Part shown: in pieces, positions 45,749 through 54,498 of the stretch
How positions within the stretch are numbered: the first letter of the stretch is position 1
Layout: each line of letters starts with the position of its first letter
Origin: Bradyrhizobium sp. WBAH42
Lineage (GTDB): Bacteria; Pseudomonadota; Alphaproteobacteria; Rhizobiales; Xanthobacteraceae
Reading direction: 5' to 3'
Length of the DNA stretch: 64,000 nucleotides
NCBI RefSeq assembly: GCF_024585265.1
Contig: NZ_CP036533.1
Location: 6,085,001 to 6,149,000, forward strand
The notes under the pieces: generated by a model
Databases searched by the model: none
What the model was told of the DNA's origin: nothing
The model's input: the letters and a program-made list of their open reading frames with translations, nothing else
Position numbers and translations under genes: made by a program

Positions 45749-45832
45749 AGAGCGTGTGGCGGCTACCTGAGCTTTGCCGATCGCGATGACTTCTCTGCCC
45801 ATGTCGACCAGAGCATCGGCCCGAAAAGACGA

Positions 45833-45864
45833 GCGGCGCCGCTGATCAGCGGCGCCGCCTTTTT
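45833..45864. terminator. perfect palindrome with T tails, bidirectional terminator
   Basis: The 26 bases at 45833-45858 are a perfect self-complementary palindrome with GC-rich arms (GCGGCGCCGCTGA per half). It is followed on the plus strand by CTTTTT (45859-45864) and on the minus strand by CGTCTTTTC. It is about 30 bases after the stop of the minus-strand binding-protein gene, which it likely terminates. Confidence 0.8.
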
Positions 45865-45892
45865 GTCCGAGGTCACGAAGGAGGTCCCCGCC

Positions 45893-47500
45893 TTACTCCG
45901 ACTTGTCGACGTTCCAGAACACCGGCGTCGCGGGACCGTCGAGCACGCCGGCCAGCGATTTGCGCCAGCCGCTCGGGATGAGATACTGCCCGAGCGGAAT
46001 GTAGATCACCTGCTCATAGGCTTGCTTCTGGATGTCGGCGGCGATCTTCTTCTGCTCGTCGATCGAGGACGCGCGGACGAAAGCGTCCTTGAGCTGCTCG
46101 ATCTTGGCGTCCTCCGCCCAGCCGAACCAGCCTTTCTTGCCCTGCCCGCCGATCGAGAGATTGGCGATCGGGTTGGACACGTCGGCCGCGACCCAGTTGG
46201 TGAAGAACATGTTCCAGCCGCCTTCCTTCGGCGGCTTCTGGCTCGCACGGCGGCTCACCACCGTCTGCCAGTCGGTTGCCTGCAGGTCGACCTTGAAGCC
46301 GGCTTCGCGCAGCAGCTGGGCCGCGACGATCGGCTGCGCCTTCAGCGTCGTGACGTCGCCGGGGGCCATGATCACGATCGGCGTGCCGTCATAGCCGGAC
46401 TCGGCGAGCGCCTTCTTGGCTTCCGCCATGCCGTTCCCCTTTACCAGGGTCTCGGAGCCTGCATCGGTCGCGAGCGGCGTGTCGCAAATGAAGAAGGCGC
46501 CGCAGATCTTCTGATATTTGGCATTGCCGACCAGCGCGTCGAGCACGTCCTTCTGATTGATCGCCAGCAACGCTGCACGCCGCACCTTCACGTTGTCGAA
46601 CGGCGGATGAAGGAAGTTCATCCGGCCGAGAGTCTGAAAGCCGAACTTGTTCAGGACCTGGATCGTGAGCTCCTTGTTCGCTTCCAGCACCGGCAGCATG
46701 TCGAACGGCAGGTTCTCCATGAAGTCGATGTCGCCCGACTGCAGCGCATTCACCGCGGTCTGCGAGTCCGGCATGGTGAGCCACTCGACGCGATCGACCT
46801 TCACCACCTTGCCGCCGGAGGTCCAGCTCGCCGGCTCCTTGCGCGGCACGTAATCGGTGTTCTTGACGTAGACCGCCTTCACACCGGGCTGGAATTCTCC
46901 CTGCACGAACTTGAAGGGGCCCGAGCCGATCTGCTCGGGAATCTGCTTATCCGCCGGCGTCTCGGCAAGGCGCTTCGGCATCATGAAGGCGACGCGCGAG
47001 GACGGCTTGCCGATGGAATCGAGGACGAGGCCGTAGGGCTCCTTCAGCTTCAGCGTGATGGTCTTGGCGTCGGTCGCCTCGATGCTGGCGGTGAAGTCCA
47101 AGAGCTTCTGGCCCATGCCGTCGACCGCGGCCCAGCGCTTCAGCGAAGCGACGCAATCTTCCGCCGTAACCGGCGCACCGTCATGCCACTTCAGACCGTC
47201 GCGCAGCGTGAAGGTGTAGGTGAGCTTGTCGTCGGAGATCTTCCAGTCCGCCATCTGCGGCTGGACCTTGAAGTTGGAATCGGTGGCCACCAGCGTGTCG
47301 TAAACCATGTAGCCATGGTCACGCGTGATGTAGGCCGTGGTGAAGATCGGGTCGATGATGCGCAAATCCGAGTGCATCACTGCGGTGAGGGTCTTGCCGG
47401 CCGCAAGCACTGGCGAGGCCAGCGCGGTCGAAAGCGCGACGACCGACAGCGCAAGTGTGGAGGCGAACGCACGAGGCCCCCGGCGCATGAAGTGGAACAT
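45893..47500 (-). CDS. ABC transporter substrate-binding protein, family 5 (dipeptide/oligopeptide type)
   Basis: A 535-residue periplasmic binding protein with a signal peptide (cleavage after SPVLA). Family-5 features are LTYTFTLRDGLKWHDGAPVTAEDCVASLKRW (about 80-110), LKEPYGLVLDSIGKPSS and the C-terminal SGWRKSLAG. It captures peptides or related compounds for the DppB, DppC and DppDF proteins encoded downstream on the other strand. The start at 47500 follows AGGAGAA. It is divergent from the M20 peptidase gene. Confidence 0.9.
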   Translation of the reverse strand: MFHFMRRGPRAFASTLALSVVALSTALASPVLAAGKTLTAVMHSDLRIIDPIFTTAYITRDHGYMVYDTLVATDSNFKVQPQMADWKISDDKLTYTFTLRDGLKWHDGAPVTAEDCVASLKRWAAVDGMGQKLLDFTASIEATDAKTITLKLKEPYGLVLDSIGKPSSRVAFMMPKRLAETPADKQIPEQIGSGPFKFVQGEFQPGVKAVYVKNTDYVPRKEPASWTSGGKVVKVDRVEWLTMPDSQTAVNALQSGDIDFMENLPFDMLPVLEANKELTIQVLNKFGFQTLGRMNFLHPPFDNVKVRRAALLAINQKDVLDALVGNAKYQKICGAFFICDTPLATDAGSETLVKGNGMAEAKKALAESGYDGTPIVIMAPGDVTTLKAQPIVAAQLLREAGFKVDLQATDWQTVVSRRASQKPPKEGGWNMFFTNWVAADVSNPIANLSIGGQGKKGWFGWAEDAKIEQLKDAFVRASSIDEQKKIAADIQKQAYEQVIYIPLGQYLIPSGWRKSLAGVLDGPATPVFWNVDKSE

Positions 47501-47766
47501 AGAAAGTTCTCCTGACGTGAAACTGTTCAAAGGCGGATTATTGGTTGAGCATCCGGTTCGTTCTTTGGGCGAACTAACCATATGCAATGCCTTTATCTTT
47601 TCGAGACTTGCAGACAGTGCCGAGCGCGTCAATCCGGTTTCGTTGCAAGCCCTTGCGGCGCATGCACGGGCTCCACCGGGATCGATTTGGCTCTACAACA
47701 CCTCCACTTGTCCTGACCGCGCCGATGCAATGCGCGTTCCATCTTTCCAGCTCGAGAGACATTGAG

Positions 47767-48897
47767 ATGAATCCTGCCAATCTCCCCTTTGATTCCGAGG
47801 CCATGCTCGAGGGCTTGCGCGGCTGGGTCGAATGCGAAAGTCCGACCTGGAACGCAGGCGCCGTGGACCGCATGCTCGATATCGCGGCGCGGGATATGGC
47901 GATCATGGGTGCGACGATCGAGCGCATCGCCGGCCGCCAGGGTTTTGCCGGCGTCATCCGCGCGCGCTTTCCCCACCCGAAGCAGGGCGAGCCGGGCATC
48001 CTGATCGCCGGCCACATGGACACCGTCCACCCGGTCGGCACCATCGAGAAGCTGACATGGCGGCGCGAGGGCAACAGATGCTACGGCCCCGGCATCTACG
48101 ACATGAAGGGCGGCAATTATCTCTCGCTGGAAGCGATCCGGCAGCTGGCGCGCGCATCCTTCACCACGCCGCTGCCGATCACGGTGCTGTTCACGCCGGA
48201 CGAGGAAGTCGGCACGCCCTCGACGCGCGACATCATCGAGGCTGAGGCCGCGCGCAACAAATACGTGCTGGTGCCGGAGCCCGGTCGCGCCGACAACGGC
48301 GTCACCACCGGACGTTACGCCATCGCACGCTTCAACCTCGAGGCGACGGGCCGGCCGAGCCACGCCGGCGCCACGCTGTCGGCGGGACGCTCGGCGATCC
48401 GCGAGATGGCGCGGCAGATTCTCAGCATCGACGCGATGACGACGGAGGATTGCACCTTCTCGGTCGGCGTCGTGCACGGCGGGCAGTGGGTCAATTGCGT
48501 TGCCACCACCGCGACGGGCGAAGCGCTGTCGATGGCCAAGCGCCAGGCCGATCTCGATCGCGGTGTCGAGCGGATGCTGGCGCTGTCGGGCACCAGCAAC
48601 GATGTCACCTTCAAGGTCACGCGTGGCGTGACGCGGCCGGTCTGGGAGCCGGATGCCGGCACCATGGCGCTGTATGAGAAGGCGCGCGGCATCGCCAAAT
48701 CCCTTGGCATGGAACTGCCGCATGCAAGCTCCGGCGGCGGCTCCGACGGCAACTTCACCGGCGCGATGGGAATCCCGACGCTCGACGGCCTCGGCGTGCG
48801 CGGCGGCAATGGCCACACGCTGGAGGAGTATATCGAAGTCGAAAGTCTCGTTGAGCGTGGTCGGCTGATGGCGGGGCTGCTGGCGACGCTGGAGTGA
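47767..48897 (+). CDS. M20 family metallopeptidase (carboxypeptidase/deacylase type)
   Basis: A 376-residue zinc peptidase. Metal-binding His and Asp residues are seen in GHMDTVHPVG (about 76-85) and DMKGGNYL (about 114), and the catalytic Glu pair in PDEEVGTPSTR. The dimerisation domain is in the middle. It resembles glutamate carboxypeptidase-type enzymes and probably splits products taken up by the peptide transporter. The start at ATG 47767 is close to the family start. Confidence 0.87.
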   Translation: MNPANLPFDSEAMLEGLRGWVECESPTWNAGAVDRMLDIAARDMAIMGATIERIAGRQGFAGVIRARFPHPKQGEPGILIAGHMDTVHPVGTIEKLTWRREGNRCYGPGIYDMKGGNYLSLEAIRQLARASFTTPLPITVLFTPDEEVGTPSTRDIIEAEAARNKYVLVPEPGRADNGVTTGRYAIARFNLEATGRPSHAGATLSAGRSAIREMARQILSIDAMTTEDCTFSVGVVHGGQWVNCVATTATGEALSMAKRQADLDRGVERMLALSGTSNDVTFKVTRGVTRPVWEPDAGTMALYEKARGIAKSLGMELPHASSGGGSDGNFTGAMGIPTLDGLGVRGGNGHTLEEYIEVESLVERGRLMAGLLATLE

Positions 48898-48913
48898 TCG
48901 CGAAGCTATTCCG

Positions 48914-48985
48914 CAGGGTGGGCAAAGGCGCAAAGCGCCGGGCCCACCTTCCTGAGTGAAAGGAGGTGGGCACGCTCCGCTTTGA
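48914..48985. repeat. degenerate palindromic repeat (family C)
   Basis: GGGTGGGCAAAGGCGC (48916-48931) and the later AGGTGGGCACGCTCCGCTTTG resemble the arms of the element at 58147-58241 but are partly rearranged. It lies between the M20 and DppB genes. Confidence 0.45.
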
Positions 48986-49118
48986 CCGCCCCATCAGGAC
49001 TGGCTGCACCGCAAAAACTGTGGCCCTCATGGCACGGGAATTGCTGAAATGTTAGGCTGGTGGCAGAACTGACCTCTCGCCGCTGCCACCGATTTGACTC
49101 TAAACTGACGGATCCACC

Positions 49119-50060
49119 TTGCTCGGATATCTCCTTCGCCGAATTCTCGCCGCCGTGCCCGTGATGGGCGTGGTCGCGCTGTTCGTGTTCCTCCTGCTCC
49201 GCCTCACCCCCGGCGATCCCGCCGCGATCCTCGCCGGCGACAACGCGACGCCGGAACGGCTCGAGCGCATCCGCGAATCGCTCGGTCTCAATGAGCCGTT
49301 GATCGTGCAGTTCATCACCTGGGTGAACAAGCTGCTGCATGGCGATCTCGGAACCTCGCTGATCTCCAACCTGCCTGTCATGAAGATGATCGGCCAGCGC
49401 GTCGAGCCGTCGATCTCGATCGCGCTGTGCACCATCATCCTCGCCGTCATCGTCGCAGTTCCCTTGGGGGTGATCGCGGCGTGGAAGCACGGCACCTGGA
49501 TCGACCGTTTCGTGATGGGTCTGTCCGTGCTCGGCTTCTCGGTGCCGGTGTTCGTGGTCGGCTATGTCCTCATCCAGGTCTTCGCGATCGAGCTGCGCTT
49601 GGTGCCGGTGCAGGGCTTCCGTAGCATCTTCAACGGCTTCGGTCCGTTCTTCGAGCGCATGATCCTGCCGACCTGCGCGCTGTCCTTCATCTACATCGCA
49701 CTGATCGCGCGCATGACGCGTGCGGCGATGCTCGACGTGCTCGGCGAGGACTACGTGCGAACGGCGCGCGCGAAGGGCATCAACGAGGTCGCGGTGATGA
49801 TGCGCCATGCGCTGCGCAACGCCGCCGTGCCCGTGATCACCGTGATCGGCACCGGCTTTGCGCTCTTGATCTCCGGCGTCGTCGTGACCGAGAGCGTGTT
49901 CAACATCCCCGGCATCGGCCGCCTGACCGTGGATGCGGTGCTGGCGCGCGATTATCCGGTGATCCAGGCGATGATCCTGCTGACCTCGCTGATCTACGTC
50001 GTGGTCAATCTTCTCATCGACGTCGCCTACACCCTGCTCGATCCCCGGATCCGGTACTGA
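49119..50060 (+). CDS. peptide ABC transporter permease, DppB/OppB type
   Basis: A 313-residue inner-membrane permease with six helices. The family start is (M)LGYLLRRILAAVPVMGVV and the EAA region is YVRTARAKGINEVAVMMRHALRNA. The first large periplasmic loop (PGDPAAILAGDNATPERLERIRESLGL) is typical of OppB. The start is TTG at 49119. It forms the channel with the next permease. Confidence 0.9.
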   Translation: MLGYLLRRILAAVPVMGVVALFVFLLLRLTPGDPAAILAGDNATPERLERIRESLGLNEPLIVQFITWVNKLLHGDLGTSLISNLPVMKMIGQRVEPSISIALCTIILAVIVAVPLGVIAAWKHGTWIDRFVMGLSVLGFSVPVFVVGYVLIQVFAIELRLVPVQGFRSIFNGFGPFFERMILPTCALSFIYIALIARMTRAAMLDVLGEDYVRTARAKGINEVAVMMRHALRNAAVPVITVIGTGFALLISGVVVTESVFNIPGIGRLTVDAVLARDYPVIQAMILLTSLIYVVVNLLIDVAYTLLDPRIRY

Positions 50061-50078
50061 GGCAAGGACAAGAACAAA

Positions 50079-50966
50079 ATGTCGGTCGATACCTTTCCCC
50101 AGTCCTCCATTCCGATCACGTCGCCGCTGCGGCCGCGCTTCGGATTCCTCACCTCGACGCCGATCATCGCCGCGGCGACGGTCCTGCTCGCCTTGATCGT
50201 GCTGATCTCGATCCTGGCGCCGCTGATCGCGCCGCACGATCCGATCCAGCTCGCCCCGTCGCAGCGGCTCAAGCCGTCCTCCGCGCAATTCCTGCTCGGC
50301 ACCGACGCCTACGGCCGCGACCTGTTGTCGCGCGTGATCTATGGCGGCCGCGTCTCGCTCCTGATCGGCATCGGCGCGGCGATCCTGTCGATCGCCATCG
50401 GCCTTGCGATCGGCCTCGTCTCCGGCTTCTTCAAGCTGGTCGATTCCGTGATGATGCGCGTCATGGACGGCCTGATGGCGATGCCGAGCATCCTGCTCGC
50501 GATCGCCGTGGTGTCGCTCTCCGGCGCCAGCCTCTGGACCGTGCTGATCGCGATCACGATCCCCGAGATTCCGCGCGTGGCCCGCTTGGTCCGCTCCGTC
50601 GTGCTGTCGGCGCGCGAGGAGCCTTACGTCGAGGCCGCGATCTCGGTCGGCTCGAGCCTGCCGAAGATCATGTGGCGCCATTTGATGCCCAACACGATCG
50701 CGCCGCTGATCGTCCAGGGCACCTATATCTGCGCCAGCGCCATCCTGACCGAGGCCATCCTCTCCTTCCTCGGCGCCGGCATTTCGCCGGAGACGCCGAC
50801 CTGGGGCAACATCATGGCCGAGGGCCGCCAGTACTTCCAGATCAAGCCGTCGCTGATCTTCTGGCCGGGCCTGTTGCTCTCCATCGCCATCCTCAGCATC
50901 AACCTGATCGGCGACGCCGCCCGCGACGCCCTCGATCCGCGCATGAAGCAGCGGGAGGGGAAGTGA
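50079..50966 (+). CDS. peptide ABC transporter permease, DppC/OppC type
   Basis: A 295-residue permease starting MSVDTFPQSSIPIT. It has the OppC N-terminal helix and loop (LIAPHDPIQLAPSQRLKPSSAQFLLGTDAYGRDLLSRVIYG), and the EAA loop EPYVEAAISVGSSLPKIMWRHLMPNTIAPL. It starts 18 bases after the previous stop with AAGGAC upstream. A 105-base palindromic element follows before the ATPase gene. Confidence 0.91.
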   Translation: MSVDTFPQSSIPITSPLRPRFGFLTSTPIIAAATVLLALIVLISILAPLIAPHDPIQLAPSQRLKPSSAQFLLGTDAYGRDLLSRVIYGGRVSLLIGIGAAILSIAIGLAIGLVSGFFKLVDSVMMRVMDGLMAMPSILLAIAVVSLSGASLWTVLIAITIPEIPRVARLVRSVVLSAREEPYVEAAISVGSSLPKIMWRHLMPNTIAPLIVQGTYICASAILTEAILSFLGAGISPETPTWGNIMAEGRQYFQIKPSLIFWPGLLLSIAILSINLIGDAARDALDPRMKQREGK

Positions 50967-50979
50967 GGATCCTTCGTTT

Positions 50980-51084
50980 CGTCATTCCGGGGCGCGACGA
51001 AGTCGCGAGCCCGGAATCCATCTCACCACTTGCATCGCGGCTCAATGGATTCCGGGTTCGCGCTACGCGCGCCCCGGAATGACG
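50980..51084. repeat. palindromic interspersed repeat, family A, inside operon
   Basis: CGTCATTCCGGGGC (50980-50993) and GCCCCGGAATGACG (51071-51084) are perfect 14-base inverted arms, with internal pairing of GAATCCAT and ATGGATTC. Related copies are at 52757-52859 and 57092-57212. It separates the DppC gene from the ATPase gene and overlaps an ATG (51079) that could be mistaken for the ATPase start. Confidence 0.92.
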
Positions 51085-51099
51085 GCGGAGAGAATTGAC

Positions 51100-52749
51100 G
51101 TGACCAACACCATCCTCGATATCAACAACCTCGTCGTGTCCATCGGCAAGAAGCCGAAAGGCGCTAACATCATCGACGGTATTTCGATCCAGGTGCGCGA
51201 GCGCGAGACGCTGTGCCTCGTCGGCGAAAGCGGCTCGGGCAAGTCGGTGACCTCGCTCACCACGATGGGCCTGTTGCCGAAGGGCACGCTGGTGCCGACC
51301 GCCGGCAGCGTGAAGCTGGTCGGCGAGGAGCTGCTCACCGCCACCGACCGCCGCCTGCGCCAGCTGCGCGCGACCAAGATGGCGATGATCTTCCAGGAGC
51401 CGATGACCGCGCTCAATCCGGTGGTGCCAGTCGGCCGCCAGATCGACGAGGTGCTGCGCGCGCACACCAAGCTCGATGCCAGGGCGCGCAAGAAGCGCAT
51501 CCTCGACATGATGGAGCAGGTCCGCCTGCCCCAGGTCGAGCGCATCTTCGCCTCCTACCCTCACCGCCTCTCCGGCGGCCAGCGCCAGCGCATCATGATC
51601 GCGATGGCGCTGGTGCTGGAGCCGAAGCTGCTCATTGCCGACGAGCCGACCACCGCGCTCGACGTCACCACGCAGAAGCAGATCCTGACCCTGATCCGCG
51701 ACCTCCAGCGCGATCACGGCACCGCCGTGCTGTTCATCACCCACGACATGGGCGTGGTCGCCGAGATCGCCGACCGCGTCGCGGTGATGCGGCAGGGCCG
51801 CCTGGTCGAGACCGGCGCGCTCGAGACCGTGCTGCGCAACCCGACCATGGAATACACGCGCAACCTGCTCGCCTCGGTGCCGAGCCTGGTGCCGCGGGCG
51901 CCGCGCGAGGAAACCCGCGAGCCCGTGGTGCTCGAGGCCAACGAGCTCAGCAAGGTTTACAAGGAGCGCGCCTTCTTCGGCAAAGGCCGCGAGGTCGTCG
52001 CGGCCGACAAGGTCACGCTCACCCTGCGCAAGGGCCGCACGCTCGGCATCGTCGGCGAAAGCGGCTCGGGCAAGTCGACGGTGGCGCGCTGCATCGTGCG
52101 CCTGATCGACCCGACCTCCGGCGGCGTGCGCCTCGCCGGCCGCGAGATCGCCGACATTTCGCGCCGCCTGCTGCAGCCGCACCGGCAGAAGATCCAGATC
52201 GTGTTCCAGGATCCCTACCGCTCGCTCAACCCACGCGTCACCGTCGGCGAGAGCATCGCGGAAGGCCCGATCAATTACGGCACTTCGCATGCCGACGCGA
52301 TGAAGCGCGCGCGCGAGCTGCTCGAGCTGGTCGGCCTGCCGCCCGACGCCGTGTCGCGCTATCCGCACCAATTCTCCGGCGGCCAGCGTCAGCGCATCGC
52401 CATCGCCCGGGCGCTCGCGCTCGATCCCGACGTGCTGGTCGCGGACGAAGCGGTTTCCGCGCTCGACGTCTCCGTGCAGGCGCAGGTGCTGGAACTGCTC
52501 GACGAGATCCAGAAGCGGCTCGGCATCGCCATCCTGTTCATCACTCATGACTTACGCGTCGCAGCCCAGATCTGCGACGAGGTCGTGGTGATGCAGCACG
52601 GCCGCGTCGTCGAACAAGGACCGGCCGCCGAAGTGCTCACGCATCCGAAGGAGGCCTACACCAAGGCCCTGCTGGATGCAGCGCCGGGGCGTAATTGGGA
52701 TTTTGCGAACTTCCGGCCGGTGGCGGAGGCCGTGGGGGCGAGCGCGTAA
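51100..52749 (+). CDS. peptide ABC transporter ATP-binding protein, fused DppD-DppF
   Basis: A 549-residue protein with two complete nucleotide-binding domains. Domain 1: Walker A GESGSGKS (about 41-48), signature LSGGQRQR, Walker B LLIADEPTTALD. Domain 2: Walker A GESGSGKST (about 319), signature FSGGQRQR, Walker B VLVADEAVSALD. Each is followed by the oligopeptide C-terminal piece. It powers the DppB/DppC channel as one chain. The start at GTG 51100 has GGAGAG 7-12 bases upstream. The upstream ATG lies in the repeat and is not favoured. Confidence 0.9.
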   Translation: MTNTILDINNLVVSIGKKPKGANIIDGISIQVRERETLCLVGESGSGKSVTSLTTMGLLPKGTLVPTAGSVKLVGEELLTATDRRLRQLRATKMAMIFQEPMTALNPVVPVGRQIDEVLRAHTKLDARARKKRILDMMEQVRLPQVERIFASYPHRLSGGQRQRIMIAMALVLEPKLLIADEPTTALDVTTQKQILTLIRDLQRDHGTAVLFITHDMGVVAEIADRVAVMRQGRLVETGALETVLRNPTMEYTRNLLASVPSLVPRAPREETREPVVLEANELSKVYKERAFFGKGREVVAADKVTLTLRKGRTLGIVGESGSGKSTVARCIVRLIDPTSGGVRLAGREIADISRRLLQPHRQKIQIVFQDPYRSLNPRVTVGESIAEGPINYGTSHADAMKRARELLELVGLPPDAVSRYPHQFSGGQRQRIAIARALALDPDVLVADEAVSALDVSVQAQVLELLDEIQKRLGIAILFITHDLRVAAQICDEVVVMQHGRVVEQGPAAEVLTHPKEAYTKALLDAAPGRNWDFANFRPVAEAVGASA

Positions 52750-52756
52750 TCCCGCT

Positions 52757-52859
52757 GTCATTCCGGGGCATCGCGAAGCGATGAGCCCGGAATCCATCAG
52801 GCCGCGGACTCTGTTGCACGATGGATTCCGGGTTCGCGCTACGCGCGCCCCGGAATGAC
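52757..52859. repeat. palindromic interspersed repeat, family A
   Basis: GTCATTCCGGGGC (52757-52769) is inverted as GCCCCGGAATGAC (52847-52859). It lies eight bases after the ATPase stop and before the M81 gene. Confidence 0.9.
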
Positions 52860-52979
52860 GGCGGAGCAGCATTCCCAAAACAGCTTGAGGCCATGCACGG
52901 CGCGATGGCCTCTCACCTTGCTCTCTCCGCAGGGCCAAGGCTAACGTCGCGCACTTTCAAAACGCTGGACCTGAACTGA

Positions 52980-54485
52980 ATGACACGCATCGCCGTCGGC
53001 GGCTTCCTGCACGAGACCAACACCTTCGCTCCGACCAAGGCGACCTTCGCCGACTTCCAGCATGGCGGCGGCTGGCCGGCGATGACGCAAGGCCAGGACG
53101 TGCTGAAGGTGATGCGGCGCATCAATGTCGGGCTCGCCGGCTTCGTCGACAGCGCTGAAGCGAACGGTTGGGAACTTGTTCCGACGATCGCCTGCGGTGC
53201 GAGCCCCTCCGCTCACGTCACCAAGGACGCATTCGAACGCATCGTGAAGGTCATGGTCGACGGCATCGCCGCCGCCGGGCCGATTGACGCCGTCTATCTC
53301 GACCTGCACGGCGCCATGGTGACCGAGCATCTCGACGACGGCGAAGGCGAGATTCTCGCGCGTGTGCGCCGCGTCATCGGCAAGGATGTTCCGCTGGTCA
53401 CCAGCCTCGATCTCCATGCCAACGTCACGCCCGAGATGATGGAGCACGCGGACGCGCTGATCGCCTACCGCACCTATCCCCATGTCGACATGGCCGAGAC
53501 CGGCCGCGCCTGCGCGCGGCACCTCGCGCTGCTGCTGCAGACGAAGCAGCGCTTCGCAAAGGCGTTCCGGCAATTGCCGTTCCTGATCCCGATCAGCTGG
53601 CAATGCACCAACGACCAGCCCACCAAGGGCATCTATGAAAAGCTCGCCGCCCTGGAGAGCGATGCCGTCCCGACCCTCTCTGTCGCGCCCGGCTTCCCCG
53701 CCGCCGATTTCCGCGACTGCGGCCCGAGCGTGTTCGCCTATGGCAAGACGCAAGCAGACGCCGATCGCGCGGCGGACGCGCTTCTGAAGCTGATCGAAAG
53801 CCATGAGGACGATTTCGACGGCACGATCTGGTTGCCCGACGACGGCGTGCGCCACGCCATGGAACTTGCCAAGAGCGCCAGCAAGCCGATCATCATCGCC
53901 GACACCCAGGACAATCCCGGCGCCGGCGGCGATTCCGACACGACGGGCATGCTGCGCGCGCTGGTGCGCAACAGAGCGAGTGCGGCAACCGGCGCGATCT
54001 ACGATCCGGAATCGGCCAAGGCCGCGCATGCGGCCGGCGTCGGCGCCACCGTGACGCTGTCGCTCGGCGGCAAGTCCGGCATTCCCGGCGACGCGCCCTA
54101 TCGCGAGACTTTCGTGGTCGAGCAGCTTTCCGACGGCCGCTTCATCGCGCCCGGACCGTATTACGGCGGCCGCGAGATGGAGATGGGCCCGTCCGCAGCC
54201 TTGCGCATCGGCGATGTCCGCGTCGTCGTCTCCTCGCACAAGGCGCAGCTCGCCGACCAGGCGATGTACCGCTATGTCGGCATCGAGCCGACCGAACAGA
54301 AGATTTTGGTCAACAAGAGTTCGGTGCATTTCCGCGCCGACTTCGAGCCGATCGCCGAGAAGCTGATGATCTGTGCCGCGCCCGGCGCGATGCCGGCCGA
54401 CACTGCTTCGCTGCCCTGGACGCGCCTGCGACCCGGCATCCGCATCAAGCCGAACGGCCCCGTTTTCAATCCACCTTCACGCTAA
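52980..54485 (+). CDS. M81 family metallopeptidase (MlrC-like)
   Basis: A 501-residue protein of the M81 family, named after MlrC of microcystin degradation. The N-terminal metal-binding piece HETNTFAPT starts at residue 11. Further motifs are YLDLHGAMVTEH, VTSLDLHANVTPEM and AYRTYPHVDMAETG in the first 190 residues. It is a probable hydrolase of small peptides or amides. Its place directly after the peptide transporter supports this. It is followed by the M20 aminoacylase gene after 13 bases. Confidence 0.88.
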   Translation: MTRIAVGGFLHETNTFAPTKATFADFQHGGGWPAMTQGQDVLKVMRRINVGLAGFVDSAEANGWELVPTIACGASPSAHVTKDAFERIVKVMVDGIAAAGPIDAVYLDLHGAMVTEHLDDGEGEILARVRRVIGKDVPLVTSLDLHANVTPEMMEHADALIAYRTYPHVDMAETGRACARHLALLLQTKQRFAKAFRQLPFLIPISWQCTNDQPTKGIYEKLAALESDAVPTLSVAPGFPAADFRDCGPSVFAYGKTQADADRAADALLKLIESHEDDFDGTIWLPDDGVRHAMELAKSASKPIIIADTQDNPGAGGDSDTTGMLRALVRNRASAATGAIYDPESAKAAHAAGVGATVTLSLGGKSGIPGDAPYRETFVVEQLSDGRFIAPGPYYGGREMEMGPSAALRIGDVRVVVSSHKAQLADQAMYRYVGIEPTEQKILVNKSSVHFRADFEPIAEKLMICAAPGAMPADTASLPWTRLRPGIRIKPNGPVFNPPSR

Positions 54486-54498
54486 CCGGACAGGACAC

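Larger units (their letters stand above)
45531..45892. other. intergenic region with repeat and terminator
   Basis: About 360 bases between the GT39 start and the end of the binding-protein gene. It carries a palindromic repeat (45665-45748) and a palindromic terminator (45833-45864). No gene was seen. Confidence 0.5.

Noticed and set aside
48906..50681. Long antisense frame over DppB and DppC
   Set aside because: The translation is low-complexity charged residues and the sense strand carries conserved transporter genes with ribosome-binding sites.
51079..51099. ATG at 51079 as the ATPase start
   Set aside because: It is the end of a palindromic repeat arm and lacks a ribosome-binding site. 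The GTG at 51100 has GGAGAG upstream and leads directly into the conserved domain.
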